This document shows, one piece after another, positions 1-8,081 of a stretch of DNA of 64,000 nucleotides (position 1 is the stretch's first letter; each line of letters starts with the position of its first letter). The DNA comes from Geodermatophilaceae bacterium URHB0062. Lineage in GTDB: Bacteria; Actinomycetota; Actinomycetes; Mycobacteriales; Geodermatophilaceae. Under the pieces are notes generated by a model. The model ran no database searches, was not told the DNA's origin, and saw only the letters and a list, made by a program, of their open reading frames with translations. The DNA lies in assembly GCA_000620185.1 (NCBI GenBank), contig JHVO01000013.1, forward strand, positions 1 through 64,000, given 5' to 3'. Made by a program: the position numbers and the translations under genes.

Positions 1-1
1 C

Positions 2-301
2 ATCGACCGGATCGAGCGGGTGATGACCGACAACGCCTGGGCCTACAAGCACTCCATCAAAGGCGTCTGCGCCTCGCTCGGAGCCCGGCAGAAGTTCATC
101 AGGCCGCACTGCCCGTGGCAGAACGGCAAGGTCGAACGCCTCAACCGCACCCTGGCAACCGAGTGGGCCTACCGCCAGGTCTTCATCAGCAACGACGAAC
201 GCGCCGCCGCCCTTGCCCCCTGGATCGAGCACTACAACACTCGACGCCGCCACAGCGCTCTCGGCGGACTCCCCCCGATCAGCCGCCTGGCACCAACCTG
301 A
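2..301 (+). CDS. IS481-family transposase, C-terminal fragment
   Basis: This is the 3' part of an integrase-fold DDE transposase; the N-terminal HTH and first catalytic Asp lie off the left edge. What remains has VMTDN (second catalytic Asp, about residue 9 of the visible part), the RPHCPWQNGKVERLNRTL stretch that carries the catalytic Glu, and the tail YNTRRRHSALGGLPPISRL, all typical of IS481 elements. The frame is open from base 2 and stops with TGA at 299-301. The bases just after the stop would read NLMAGYN in the +1 frame before TAG at 316-318, a tail seen in some relatives, so a 1-nt change near the end is possible. The MFS gene ends on the other strand at 315, so the element boundary is close to there. 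No terminal inverted repeat could be paired, because the other end is outside the window. Confidence 0.85.
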   Translation: MDRIERVMTDNAWAYKHSIKGVCASLGARQKFIRPHCPWQNGKVERLNRTLATEWAYRQVFISNDERAAALAPWIEHYNTRRRHSALGGLPPISRLAPT

Positions 302-314
302 TGGCCGGGTACAA

Positions 315-1673
315 CTAGGACGCAGCCGCCACCGGGGTCGGGACCGCGTCGTCCAGTGCCTCGCCGCGGCGCTCGGGCAGCCACCGGGACGCCACCGCAC
401 CCAGCACGAAGAAGGCGGCGAACGTGCCGAACACCAGACCCGAGCCTCCGGCGTCCAGCAGCGGTGGGACGCACAGCGGCGCCGCGATCGACGCCAGCCG
501 GCCGAAGCCGGCGGCCGCGCCGGCGCCCGTCGCGCGGAGGGGTGTCGGGTAGACCTCCGGGGTGACGGCGTAGAGCGCGCCCCACGCGCCGAGGTTGAAG
601 AACGACAGCACCATGCCGGTGAGCAGGACGGCGGTGTCGCCGTCGGCGGCTGCGAACATCGCCGCGCCGGCCGCCGAGCCGAGCAGGAAGACGGCCAGCG
701 TCGGCCGGCGACCCCACGTCTCGATGAGGAAGGCCGCGGCCGCATACCCCGGCAGCTGGGCGAGGGTGATGACCAGCGTGAAGCCGAACGACTTGACCAG
801 GTCGAAGCCGGAGGTGAACAGCAGGGTCGGCAGCCAGATGAAGGCGCCGTAGTACGAGAAGTTGATGCTGAACCAGACGACCCACAGTGCGGCGGTGCGC
901 ATCCGCGCTCCGGCCGCCCACAGCGCGCCCGGGCCGGGGGAGGGGACCGGACTCGCGACCGGGGAGTCGACGGGGTCGACGTCCGCCGCCCGTTCGAACC
1001 GCCGCACCGCGGCCTCGGCCTCGTCCACCCGGCCGCGCGCCTCGAGGAACCGCACCGACTCCGGCAGCCGCCGCCGCACCACGACGGCGTAGAGGGCGGG
1101 CAGTGCCCCGAGGGCGAGCGCCCAGCGCCAGCCGCTGTCGCTGCGCGGGACGACGACGTAGCCGATCAGGGCCGCCAGCGTCCAGCCGACCGCCCAGAAC
1201 GCCTCGAGCAGCACCACCACCCGGCCGCGGATCCGCGCGGGGGCGTACTCGCTGACCAGCGTCGAAGCGACCGGCAGCTCGGCGCCCAGGCCGAGGCCGA
1301 TCAGGAAGCGGAAGACCAGCAGGGCCCCGACCGACCAGGACAGCGCCGCCGCGCCGGTCGCGATCCCGAAGACCAGCAGGGTGAGGGCGAAGACCTGACG
1401 TCGTCCGAACCGGTCGGCGAGCAGGCCGCCGAGCGTGGCGCCCAGTGCCATGCCGACGAACCCGATCGACCCGATCCACGACAGCTCGCCGGGGGTGATG
1501 CCCCACTGCTCCTGGGCGGCGAGGGAGGCCATGACGAAGGAGATGAGGCCGACGTCCATGGCATCGAGCGACCAGCCCAGGCCCGAGCCGACCACCAGCC
1601 GGCCGTGCTCGCGGGTGAAGGGCAGCCGGTCCAGCCGTGCGGCCCGGGGGAGCGCGGGCGCCGTCGTGGGCAT
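315..1673 (-). CDS. MFS transporter, sugar porter/NiaP-like
   Basis: A 452-residue, 12-helix major facilitator. Helix 1 carries LDAMDVG (about 36-42), the acidic motif seen in NiaP and related organic-acid/niacin carriers. The loop between helices 2 and 3 has DRFGRR (87-92), MFS motif A. It probably moves a small organic anion or vitamin across the membrane with protons; the substrate cannot be read from sequence. The chosen ATG starts MPTTAPALPR; longer readings upstream lack MFS character. It lies 44 nt downstream of the hydrolase gene on the same strand, so the two are probably co-transcribed and may import and hydrolyse a related compound. The left neighbour is an IS481 remnant that ends within about 15 bases. 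Confidence 0.88.
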   Translation of the reverse strand: MPTTAPALPRAARLDRLPFTREHGRLVVGSGLGWSLDAMDVGLISFVMASLAAQEQWGITPGELSWIGSIGFVGMALGATLGGLLADRFGRRQVFALTLLVFGIATGAAALSWSVGALLVFRFLIGLGLGAELPVASTLVSEYAPARIRGRVVVLLEAFWAVGWTLAALIGYVVVPRSDSGWRWALALGALPALYAVVVRRRLPESVRFLEARGRVDEAEAAVRRFERAADVDPVDSPVASPVPSPGPGALWAAGARMRTAALWVVWFSINFSYYGAFIWLPTLLFTSGFDLVKSFGFTLVITLAQLPGYAAAAFLIETWGRRPTLAVFLLGSAAGAAMFAAADGDTAVLLTGMVLSFFNLGAWGALYAVTPEVYPTPLRATGAGAAAGFGRLASIAAPLCVPPLLDAGGSGLVFGTFAAFFVLGAVASRWLPERRGEALDDAVPTPVAAAS

Positions 1674-1717
1674 GGCGCCAGTCTCCCAACCGACGGCGGC
1701 CCCCGCGCGCCCGCCGG

Positions 1718-2548
1718 TCAGGTGGTGCGGACGTGGGCGGTGACCAGCTCCGCGACGCGGTCGGGGGCCAGCTCGGGGATCCAGTGCGGGAGGTCGTCGA
1801 GCACCTCGAGCCGGTAGGGGGCGTCGACGAACTGCGCGGTGGCGTCGATGGCGGCGCGGCCGAGGAACGCGTCGCCGGTGCTCCACAGGTGCAGGGTCGG
1901 CACGCGGACCGTGCCCACCGTGTCGCGCACGCCGAACGGGATCGCCCGGTACCACCCGAGTGCAGCCGACAGCGCTCCCGGCTCCTGCATCCGGGCGGCG
2001 TAGTGGTCCGCTGACTCGCCGGGGAGGCCGCTGTTCCGCAGGGTCCGGCGCAGGGCCGCCCCGCCGCCGGCCAGCATCAGCTGTTCGGGCAGCACGGGCA
2101 GCTGGAACACGGCCATGTAGTACGAGCGCAGCGCCTGGTCGCTGGTCACCATGGCCTTGGCCATCGCCGCGGGGTGCGGAACGGAGATCGCCGTCAGGGT
2201 GCGCAGCCGCTCCGGGTGCCACGCGCCGAGCGCCCAGGCGACGATGCCGCCCCAGTCGTGTCCGACGACGTGCGCCGTCTCCAGGCCGGCGGCGTCGAGC
2301 AGGGCCACGACGTCGGCCGTCGTCTCGCGCAGCCGGTACGAGGCGCGGCCGCGCGGCCGGGCCATGGGGGAGTAGCCGCGCTGGTCGGGCGCGAGGGTGC
2401 GCAGGCCGTGCTCGTGCAGGGGCGGCGCCACCTGGCGCCACGCGGCGGAGTCCTGGGGGAACCCGTGCAGCAGGACGACCGGTTCGCCGTCGGACGGGCC
2501 GCCGTCCACGACGTCGAAGGTCAGGCCATCGCGACGGAAGCTGTCCAC
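1718..2548 (-). CDS. alpha/beta hydrolase, epoxide-hydrolase type
   Basis: A 276-residue alpha/beta hydrolase. It has the HGFPQ oxyanion loop (28-32), DQRGYS (55-60), the nucleophile elbow GHDWGG (96-101, nucleophilic Asp98) and a late LPHWIPE that supplies the catalytic His. An Asp nucleophile followed by Trp, with HGFP and the DQRGYS loop, is the pattern of soluble epoxide hydrolases and haloalkane-dehalogenase relatives rather than Ser esterases. The likely reaction is hydrolysis of an epoxide to a diol. The start is a GTG giving MDSFRRDGLTF; the frame is open further upstream but loses similarity and has no better ribosome site. The MFS gene follows on the same strand. Confidence 0.85.
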   Translation of the reverse strand: MDSFRRDGLTFDVVDGGPSDGEPVVLLHGFPQDSAAWRQVAPPLHEHGLRTLAPDQRGYSPMARPRGRASYRLRETTADVVALLDAAGLETAHVVGHDWGGIVAWALGAWHPERLRTLTAISVPHPAAMAKAMVTSDQALRSYYMAVFQLPVLPEQLMLAGGGAALRRTLRNSGLPGESADHYAARMQEPGALSAALGWYRAIPFGVRDTVGTVRVPTLHLWSTGDAFLGRAAIDATAQFVDAPYRLEVLDDLPHWIPELAPDRVAELVTAHVRTT

Positions 2549-2755
2549 GAGAGAGCACTCTGCCAGGAGCCGCCCCGCGACGTGGCGTGACGAGTGGGGG
2601 CCGGAGGCCTCCGCGAGGAGCGGCACACCGCCGCTCCGCGAGGCGGTCCGAGGAACGGGGGCCGAAGGCTCCCTGACGAGGGCCGGGAAGGGCTCCGCGC
2701 AGGTGGGGAACGCCCCGTGGCCGCGGTGTCGTCGGGACGACGACAATGTCATCCC

Positions 2756-3283
2756 ATGGAGCTGATCGTGCTCGTCGACGACGAGGGCCGTTCGATCGGC
2801 ACGATGCCGAAGCCGCTGGTGCACCACGGGGAGACCCCGCTGCACCGCGCCTTCTCCGCCTACCTGTTCGACGACGGCGGCCGCCTGCTGGTCACCCGCC
2901 GGGCGGAGGGCAAGCAGACGTTCCCCGGCATGTGGACAAACACCGTGTGCGGGCACCCAGGCCCTGACGAGGACGACGCCGACGCGATCACCCGGCGGGC
3001 CGCCTTCGAGCTGGGGCTGCCGGTCACCGACGTCCGCCCGGCACTGCCCGGTTACCGCTACCGCGCGGAGTTCCGCGGGGTCGTGGAGAACGAGATCTGC
3101 CCCGTCTACCTCGGCCGGTTCACCGGCTCGCCCAGCCCCGAGCCCACCGAGGTGGGGGAGTGGGCACTGCTGGAGTGGGCGGCGTTCCGGGAGCGCCAGG
3201 AGACCGAGGGCGATGCCTGGTCGCCGTGGTGCCGCGAGCAGGCCCGGCTGATCGAGGACGCCGGGCTGGTACCCGCGAGCTGA
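2756..3283 (+). CDS. idi: isopentenyl-diphosphate delta-isomerase type 1
   Basis: Interconverts isopentenyl and dimethylallyl diphosphate in isoprenoid synthesis. The 175-residue length matches type 1 Nudix-fold IDIs. Visible catalytic features are TNTVCGHP (Cys65, and His67 for metal) and ENEICPVY (Glu111 and Glu113, about 46 residues later), in the spacing known for the E. coli enzyme; His24 and His30 are further metal ligands. The Nudix-like segment RRAAFELGL lies between them. The start is the ATG at 2756. The gene stands alone, convergent with the GGDEF-EAL gene, and the two stop codons lie inside one perfect palindrome. Confidence 0.95.
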   Translation: MELIVLVDDEGRSIGTMPKPLVHHGETPLHRAFSAYLFDDGGRLLVTRRAEGKQTFPGMWTNTVCGHPGPDEDDADAITRRAAFELGLPVTDVRPALPGYRYRAEFRGVVENEICPVYLGRFTGSPSPEPTEVGEWALLEWAAFRERQETEGDAWSPWCREQARLIEDAGLVPAS

Positions 3284-3297
3284 GCTCAGCTCGCGGG
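3272..3297. terminator. perfect 26-bp palindrome holding both convergent stop codons
   Basis: The half-site CCCGCGAGCTGAG (3272-3284) is followed directly by its exact reverse complement. It contains the TGA of idi on the + strand and the TGA of the GGDEF-EAL gene on the - strand. As a result both proteins end in Pro-Ala-Ser. In RNA from either strand it folds into a strong GC hairpin, so a bidirectional terminator is the likely role; there is no U-tract. Confidence 0.65.
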
Positions 3298-5928
3298 CGC
3301 CAGCAGGTCGTCCGTGTCGCCCTGCGGGAGGGCCAGCACCGACCGCGGCCGGATGATCTCCGACACCACGGACTCCGCCATGACGGCGCGGACCGCGTCG
3401 GCCTCGATCGGCCGCGAGAACAGATAGCCCTGCGCGATGTCGCAGCCCAGGGCCGCCACGGTCTCCGACTGCTGCGTCGTCTCGATGCCCTCGGCGACGG
3501 TGAGCAGGCCGAGGGTGTTGGCCAGCTCGACGATGGCGCGGGTGATGACGTCGTCGTGCGCGTCGCGGCCGAGGCCGTCGACGAACTCCCGGGCGACCTT
3601 GAGCATGTCGATCGGGAAGCGACGCAGGTAGGCCAGCGACGAGTAGCCGGTGCCGAAGTCGTCGATCGCGATGCGCACGCCCAGGCCCTTGAGCTGCCAC
3701 AGCGTGGCCGCGGCGGCGTCCCGGTCGTGCATGAGCACCGTCTCGGTGATCTCGAGGACGAGCCTGTTCGCTTCGAGGCCCGAGTCGCGCAGCGCGGCGG
3801 TCACCTGGTCGACGATGGCGTCGTCGGCCACCTGGCGCGCCGACAGGTTGACGGTGACCAGCAGGTCCTCCTGCTCGGGGGACTCCGCGACCCAGCGGGC
3901 CGCCTGGTGACAGGCGTCGTTGAGCACCAGGGCGCCGATCTCGGTGATCAGGCCACTGTCCTCGGCCAGCGCGATGAACTGGTCGGGGGAGCGCAGGCCG
4001 TCGACGGGGTGCTCCCACCGGACGAGTGCCTCGGCGCCGATCGGCCGGCCGGTGCGCATGTCGATCAGTGGCTGGTAGACGGTGCGCAGGTGACCGTCGC
4101 GGATGGCCGCGGCCAGCTCGGACGACGAGTCCTGGCGGGTCACCGAGACGTCACCCATGCCGGGCTCGTACAGCAGGAAGTCGTGCCCGCCGGTCCGCTT
4201 GGCCGCGTACATCGCGATGTCCGCGTTGCGCACGAGCGTGTCGGCGTCGGCGATGTCCTCGTCGGCCAGGGCGACGCCGATGCTGGCGCCGACGGTGGTG
4301 ACGACGCCCTCGCCGAGGAGGATCGGCACGTCCAGCTGGGCGCGGATGCGCTCGACGACGCGGCCGACGCCGAGCCGGTCGACGGGGCCGTTGAGCAGGA
4401 TGACGAACTCGTCACCACCCATGCGCGCGGCCGTGTCGGCCGGCCGCAGGCAGCCCCGGAGCCGGTCGGCGACGGTGCGCAGCAGGACGTCGCCGGCCTC
4501 GTGGCCGAAGTTGTCGTTCACCGGCTTGAAGCCGTCGAGGTCGAGGTAGAGCACCGCGGGCCACACCCGCGTGCGGCCGGCCGTGTCGACGGCGTGCCGC
4601 ACGCGGTCGAGGAAGAGCGTGCGGTTGGGCAGCGCGGTGAGCGGGTCGTGCAGCGCCTGGTGCCGCAGCTGCTCCTTGAGGTCGGTGACCTGTCGGAGGT
4701 TCTCCTCCAGCCGGCCCCGCTCGAGCGAGGTCGCCACATGGCGGGCGAAGGTGTCGAGGAGCGCGAGGTCGTTGGAGCTGAAGGTGGTGACCTCCCCGAG
4801 CCGGCCGCCGACCACCAGCAGGCCGTGCACGCGGTCGTCGGTGCGCAGCGCGGCGGCCAGGGCGTCCTTGACGCCGCGGCCGGTGGCGTACGCGTCCAGC
4901 TGCTGGCCGCGTCCGGTCCCGGTCCGGGTGGTGAGCGCGCCGGAGGCCGACGCCAGGCGCAGCAGGCTCTCGTGGTCCACGGCGTCGTCCAGGGGGCCCA
5001 TCACGACGGGGTCGTGGCCCTCGCGGCTGCGGCTGACGGTCGCGCCCTCGAGGCCGGCCGGGCCCAGGAGCACGAGCTCCGCCAACTCCGCGCGGAACGC
5101 CGAGCGGATGGAGTCGAGGAAGTCGCCCAGCGCCTCCTGGGTGTCGCCGGCGTGCAGCAGCGACGTGACCTCGTGCAGCAGCCGCAGGTTCTCCTGCTGC
5201 TCGCGCGCCTTCGTGTAGGAGCGGTAGGCCGCGATGATGAGGAAGGTCGGCACCGCGAGGAGCAGCAGCGCCGACGGGTCGACGACGGCCGTGCGCGAGA
5301 CGATCACGCCGATGGCGGCCGCGCCCACGGTGAAGGGCACCGACAGGCCCAGCATGCCGAGCAGGGGGCGCACGTCGGCGCGGCCCTCGACGATCGACAT
5401 GATCAGGAAGATGCACAGGGCCGCGGTGAGGGTCGAGACCACGGCGGCGGCGAGCGCGGCCAGCCACACGAGCTGACCGGCACCGGCCGACAGGCCGTGG
5501 AAGACGATGACGCTGAGACAGCCGCCGAGGGCGTACTGCGCCACGTTGAACGCGAGCTTCAGGCCGCGCTGGCGCCGATAAAGGATCATCGACACCGCCG
5601 TGCCCACCACCTGGGCGGTCACCAGCGTCGCCGGCGAGGTCAGGAAGAGGCCCGCGGCCAGCACGAGGTCGGTGACCGAGAAGCCGTGGGAGTCGCGCTT
5701 CCACTGCACGTAGACCACCAGGATCTCGGCGAGTGCGAAGGCCACCGCCCACAGCGGCCACGGCAGGGACACGGCCGTGGCCGCTGCGGACAGCGGTGCG
5801 ACGACGATGACGAACAGTGCCACCGCAGTCGCGGTCACACCTCCGGTGAGAACCGCGATCCGCTGGGACGTGCCCAGCTGGAATCGACGGACGCCTGCGA
5901 GCAGGCCGCCGTTCGTCATCGTCGTCAT
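3286..5928 (-). CDS. membrane GGDEF-EAL cyclic-di-GMP protein with GAF-like domain
   Basis: An 880-residue signalling protein. Residues about 20-240 form six or so membrane helices. A coiled stretch and GAF-like region follow (about 250-420), then a GGDEF domain with an intact GGDEF motif (about 502-506) and an EAL domain with EALVRWEHP (about 631) and DDFGTGYSS (about 754). The RPAD sequence five residues before GGDEF matches the RxxD inhibitory site, so product feedback is expected if the cyclase is active. Both catalytic motifs are intact, so synthesis and hydrolysis of c-di-GMP are both possible. The ATG lies 7 nt downstream of the protease stop codon, and the ribosome site overlaps the protease 3' end (CTGGAG), so the two genes look translationally linked. 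Confidence 0.93.
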   Translation of the reverse strand: MTTMTNGGLLAGVRRFQLGTSQRIAVLTGGVTATAVALFVIVVAPLSAAATAVSLPWPLWAVAFALAEILVVYVQWKRDSHGFSVTDLVLAAGLFLTSPATLVTAQVVGTAVSMILYRRQRGLKLAFNVAQYALGGCLSVIVFHGLSAGAGQLVWLAALAAAVVSTLTAALCIFLIMSIVEGRADVRPLLGMLGLSVPFTVGAAAIGVIVSRTAVVDPSALLLLAVPTFLIIAAYRSYTKAREQQENLRLLHEVTSLLHAGDTQEALGDFLDSIRSAFRAELAELVLLGPAGLEGATVSRSREGHDPVVMGPLDDAVDHESLLRLASASGALTTRTGTGRGQQLDAYATGRGVKDALAAALRTDDRVHGLLVVGGRLGEVTTFSSNDLALLDTFARHVATSLERGRLEENLRQVTDLKEQLRHQALHDPLTALPNRTLFLDRVRHAVDTAGRTRVWPAVLYLDLDGFKPVNDNFGHEAGDVLLRTVADRLRGCLRPADTAARMGGDEFVILLNGPVDRLGVGRVVERIRAQLDVPILLGEGVVTTVGASIGVALADEDIADADTLVRNADIAMYAAKRTGGHDFLLYEPGMGDVSVTRQDSSSELAAAIRDGHLRTVYQPLIDMRTGRPIGAEALVRWEHPVDGLRSPDQFIALAEDSGLITEIGALVLNDACHQAARWVAESPEQEDLLVTVNLSARQVADDAIVDQVTAALRDSGLEANRLVLEITETVLMHDRDAAAATLWQLKGLGVRIAIDDFGTGYSSLAYLRRFPIDMLKVAREFVDGLGRDAHDDVITRAIVELANTLGLLTVAEGIETTQQSETVAALGCDIAQGYLFSRPIEADAVRAVMAESVVSEIIRPRSVLALPQGDTDDLLAPAS

Positions 5929-5935
5929 GGGTGCC

Positions 5936-7753
5936 TCAGCTCCAGTCCGAGCTGTTCCAGGTGAGGCCGTTCCAGGTCAGGCCGTTCCACGTGAGGCCGT
6001 TCCACGTGAGGCCGTTCCAGGTGAGGCCGTTCCAGGTGAGGCCGTTCCAGGTGAGGCCGTTCCACGTGAGGCCGTTCCACGTGAGGCCGTTCCACGTCAG
6101 GCCGTTCCAGGTCAGGCCGTTCCAGGTCAGACCGTTCCAGGTCAGACCGCTCGCGGTGGTGAGCAGACCGCTGAGAAGGCTCGTGTCCTCCTTGAGGGCC
6201 TTGTTCATCGCACCCGGGTTCCACTTGACGCCGGTCCAGTCCACCTCACCGGTGAGCTGGGCGCCGTCCTTCTCGACGTGGTGCGACCCACGAGCCTTCT
6301 CGATCGAGCCGCTGCCCGTCGAGCGCTCCCAGGTCTGCACCGCGTAGGGGGTCGTCGCGACCTTGGCCGCAGCCAGGTCGATCAGGCCCTTGCCCTGCGC
6401 GATGGCGTCGGTCGCCGGCAGCTCACGGGCGGTGCCCATGAGCAGCGCCTTGACCTGGTCCGGCGTCAGGTTCGGACGCTGCTGCAGCAGCAGCGCCGCG
6501 GCGCCCGAGACGACGGCGGCCGACTGCGACGTGCCGGTGCCGCGGAAGAACCGCTCGCCGGTACGCGCACCCGGGTACGCGGTGTCGATCTGGCCGCCGG
6601 GGACCCGGAGGCTGACGATGGACTGGCCGGGCGCGACGACGTCGGGGTTGCGGACGCCGTCACCCGTGGCCGACCACGGAGCGACGATGTCGTCGTCCGT
6701 CGTGGCCGTGCCGCGCCCGTCCGAACCGCCGACGGCGATCACGTACGGGTCGTAGGCCGGGTTGTCGAGCTTCGCCGAGCCGTGGCCCTCGTTACCGGCG
6801 GCCACGACGACGACGATGCCCTTGAGCCAGGCCTGCTCCGCCGCGTAGGCCAGCGGGTCCAGCTGGTAGGCCTGGACGCCGTCGGTACCGAACGACATGT
6901 TCAGCACGCGGATGTTGAGACCGTTCTTCTTCCGGTTCTTGATCACCCAGTCGATCGCCGAGATCGCCTGCGAGACGTCCGTGCGGCCCTGGGTGTCAGC
7001 GACCTTGACGCTGACGACCCGGGAGCCCGGAGCCACGCCGGTGAACTCGCCGGTGGTCTGGCTGGTGACCGTGCCGGTGCTGTCCTTGCCGGCGATGATG
7101 CCGGCGAGGTGCGTGCCGTGCCCGAAGGTGTCCAGGCCGTAGGCCGGGCTCTTGTCGCAGCCCGCGGACGTGCACTGGAAGGCCTCGAACGAGAGGTCCG
7201 GACCCACGACGACCTTGCCGGCCAGCCCCTGCACCGGGACGACGCCGGAGTCGATCAGCGCGACGTCCACGCCGGCGCCGGTGTAGCCGGCGTCCCACAT
7301 GGTCGAGGCGCCGGTCATCTCGTGCGTGACCCGCTGGAGCGAGCCGTTCAGACCGGCCTGGTCGTCGACCTCGGTGCTCGAGAGCGTGAGGCTGGCGTCC
7401 TCGGTGACCGCCTGGACGCCGGGGGTCGCGCGGAGCGCGGCCAGCCGGTCGCCCGGGACGGAGGCCTTGAAGCCGTGGATGACCTCGAAGGAGCCGGTGA
7501 CGGTGCCACCGAGGGCAGCGACCGCCTTCTCCGGGCCGTTACCCGAGTTCGGCAGCTCCTGGACGATCACCGAGACCGCCGCCGAGGAGGCGGGGGTGGG
7601 GGTGGCGGCCACGGCCGGTCCGGCCATGCCCGCGATCACGGCCGCGGCGGCGACCACGGTGAGGCCTCGGGTGGCGACGCGGGGAGGTCCTCCCCAGGTC
7701 ACCCCGTAGCCGGGGGGCGAGGCGGGGCTGCTGCCCCGCACGGTGGTGTTCAT
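5936..7753 (-). CDS. secreted S8 (subtilisin-like) serine protease with GLTWN repeat tail
   Basis: A 605-residue exported protease. A long N-terminus with a hydrophobic signal (about 28-49, ending AGPAVAA) leads to an I9-type propeptide (about 60-125) and a subtilase domain. The triad is visible: Asp in VDVALIDSG (about 167), His in FGHGTHLAG (about 213) and Ser in GTGTSQSAA (about 406). Asn of the oxyanion hole is in AAGNEG. After a linker with VDWTGVKWN, the C-terminus is thirteen tandem GLTWN units (536-600) and then SSDWS. The repeats replace any obvious membrane or wall anchor and may bind carbohydrate or another surface partner (inference). An AGGAG lies 12 nt before the ATG. The GGDEF-EAL gene follows after 7 nt. 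Confidence 0.93.
   Translation of the reverse strand: MNTTVRGSSPASPPGYGVTWGGPPRVATRGLTVVAAAAVIAGMAGPAVAATPTPASSAAVSVIVQELPNSGNGPEKAVAALGGTVTGSFEVIHGFKASVPGDRLAALRATPGVQAVTEDASLTLSSTEVDDQAGLNGSLQRVTHEMTGASTMWDAGYTGAGVDVALIDSGVVPVQGLAGKVVVGPDLSFEAFQCTSAGCDKSPAYGLDTFGHGTHLAGIIAGKDSTGTVTSQTTGEFTGVAPGSRVVSVKVADTQGRTDVSQAISAIDWVIKNRKKNGLNIRVLNMSFGTDGVQAYQLDPLAYAAEQAWLKGIVVVVAAGNEGHGSAKLDNPAYDPYVIAVGGSDGRGTATTDDDIVAPWSATGDGVRNPDVVAPGQSIVSLRVPGGQIDTAYPGARTGERFFRGTGTSQSAAVVSGAAALLLQQRPNLTPDQVKALLMGTARELPATDAIAQGKGLIDLAAAKVATTPYAVQTWERSTGSGSIEKARGSHHVEKDGAQLTGEVDWTGVKWNPGAMNKALKEDTSLLSGLLTTASGLTWNGLTWNGLTWNGLTWNGLTWNGLTWNGLTWNGLTWNGLTWNGLTWNGLTWNGLTWNGLTWNSSDWS
5954..6148 (-). repeat. 13 tandem copies of a 15-bp coding repeat (GLTWN)
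   Basis: Thirteen contiguous 15-bp units, read on the minus strand as GGC CTS ACS TGG AAC, each encode Gly-Leu-Thr-Trp-Asn without interruption. Units differ only at synonymous third positions (CTC/CTG and ACC/ACG, and GGT or GGC), so the protein repeat is perfect while the DNA is slightly diverged. This points to purifying selection on the peptide plus recent expansion by slippage or recombination. Copy number is likely to vary between strains. Confidence 0.97.
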
Positions 7754-8081
7754 GTCGTTTGTGCACTCCTAGCGGACGTGGCACATCCCTGTGCGTTGAA
7801 CTTTCAAGCACGGACTGTGTCGGCACGCATGCGGAGAGGTACATAACTGGCGCGAGGCATTCACCCGTCCGAGGGGGCAGCCTCCGGAAGGCCGAAATCG
7901 GCGCTGCGAGGCGGTGTCGGAGGCCCGGGCGTGAGGCTGCGTGACTCAGCGTTACCGAAACTGAGCGCATGGGTGACTGTAGCGATTACAGGCAGTATCG
8001 AATCGACTGCGCTGGCGGAGTCGGCGGCGCGTTCGAACCCGCCTCCCCTGTGCGGAAAATTTCCGTGGCTACCGTCCGGCG
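7754..8081. other. divergent intergenic region, 328 bp
   Basis: This lies between the minus-strand protease and the plus-strand deacetylase, and no coding frame is convincing. It must hold promoters for both genes. Two GTGACT hexamers (7941-7946 and 7973-7978) lie near GTTACC (7951-7956), a spacing that recalls direct-repeat sites for MtrA- or PhoP-type response regulators; this is suggestive only. A weak CTCAG/CTGAG stem sits around 7945-7965. No riboswitch class was recognised. Confidence 0.4.

Noticed and set aside
213-1817. Long plus-strand open frame across the MFS gene
   Set aside because: Antisense to a clear MFS gene and made of Arg/Gln/Gly-rich sequence without domain features.
2549-2755. 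Gene or structured RNA in the G-rich spacer before idi
   Set aside because: The spacer contains degenerate direct repeats of GGGGGCCG-like sequence, but no frame with a ribosome site and no stable conserved fold could be supported.
5954-6148. Tandem 15-bp repeats as a CRISPR or minisatellite element
   Set aside because: The units are contiguous with no spacers and are in frame with the protease gene, encoding a perfect GLTWN repeat.
7754-8081. Riboswitch (c-di-AMP type) upstream of the deacetylase or protease
   Set aside because: No conserved core of the ydaO class or another known riboswitch could be aligned; only weak short stems are present.
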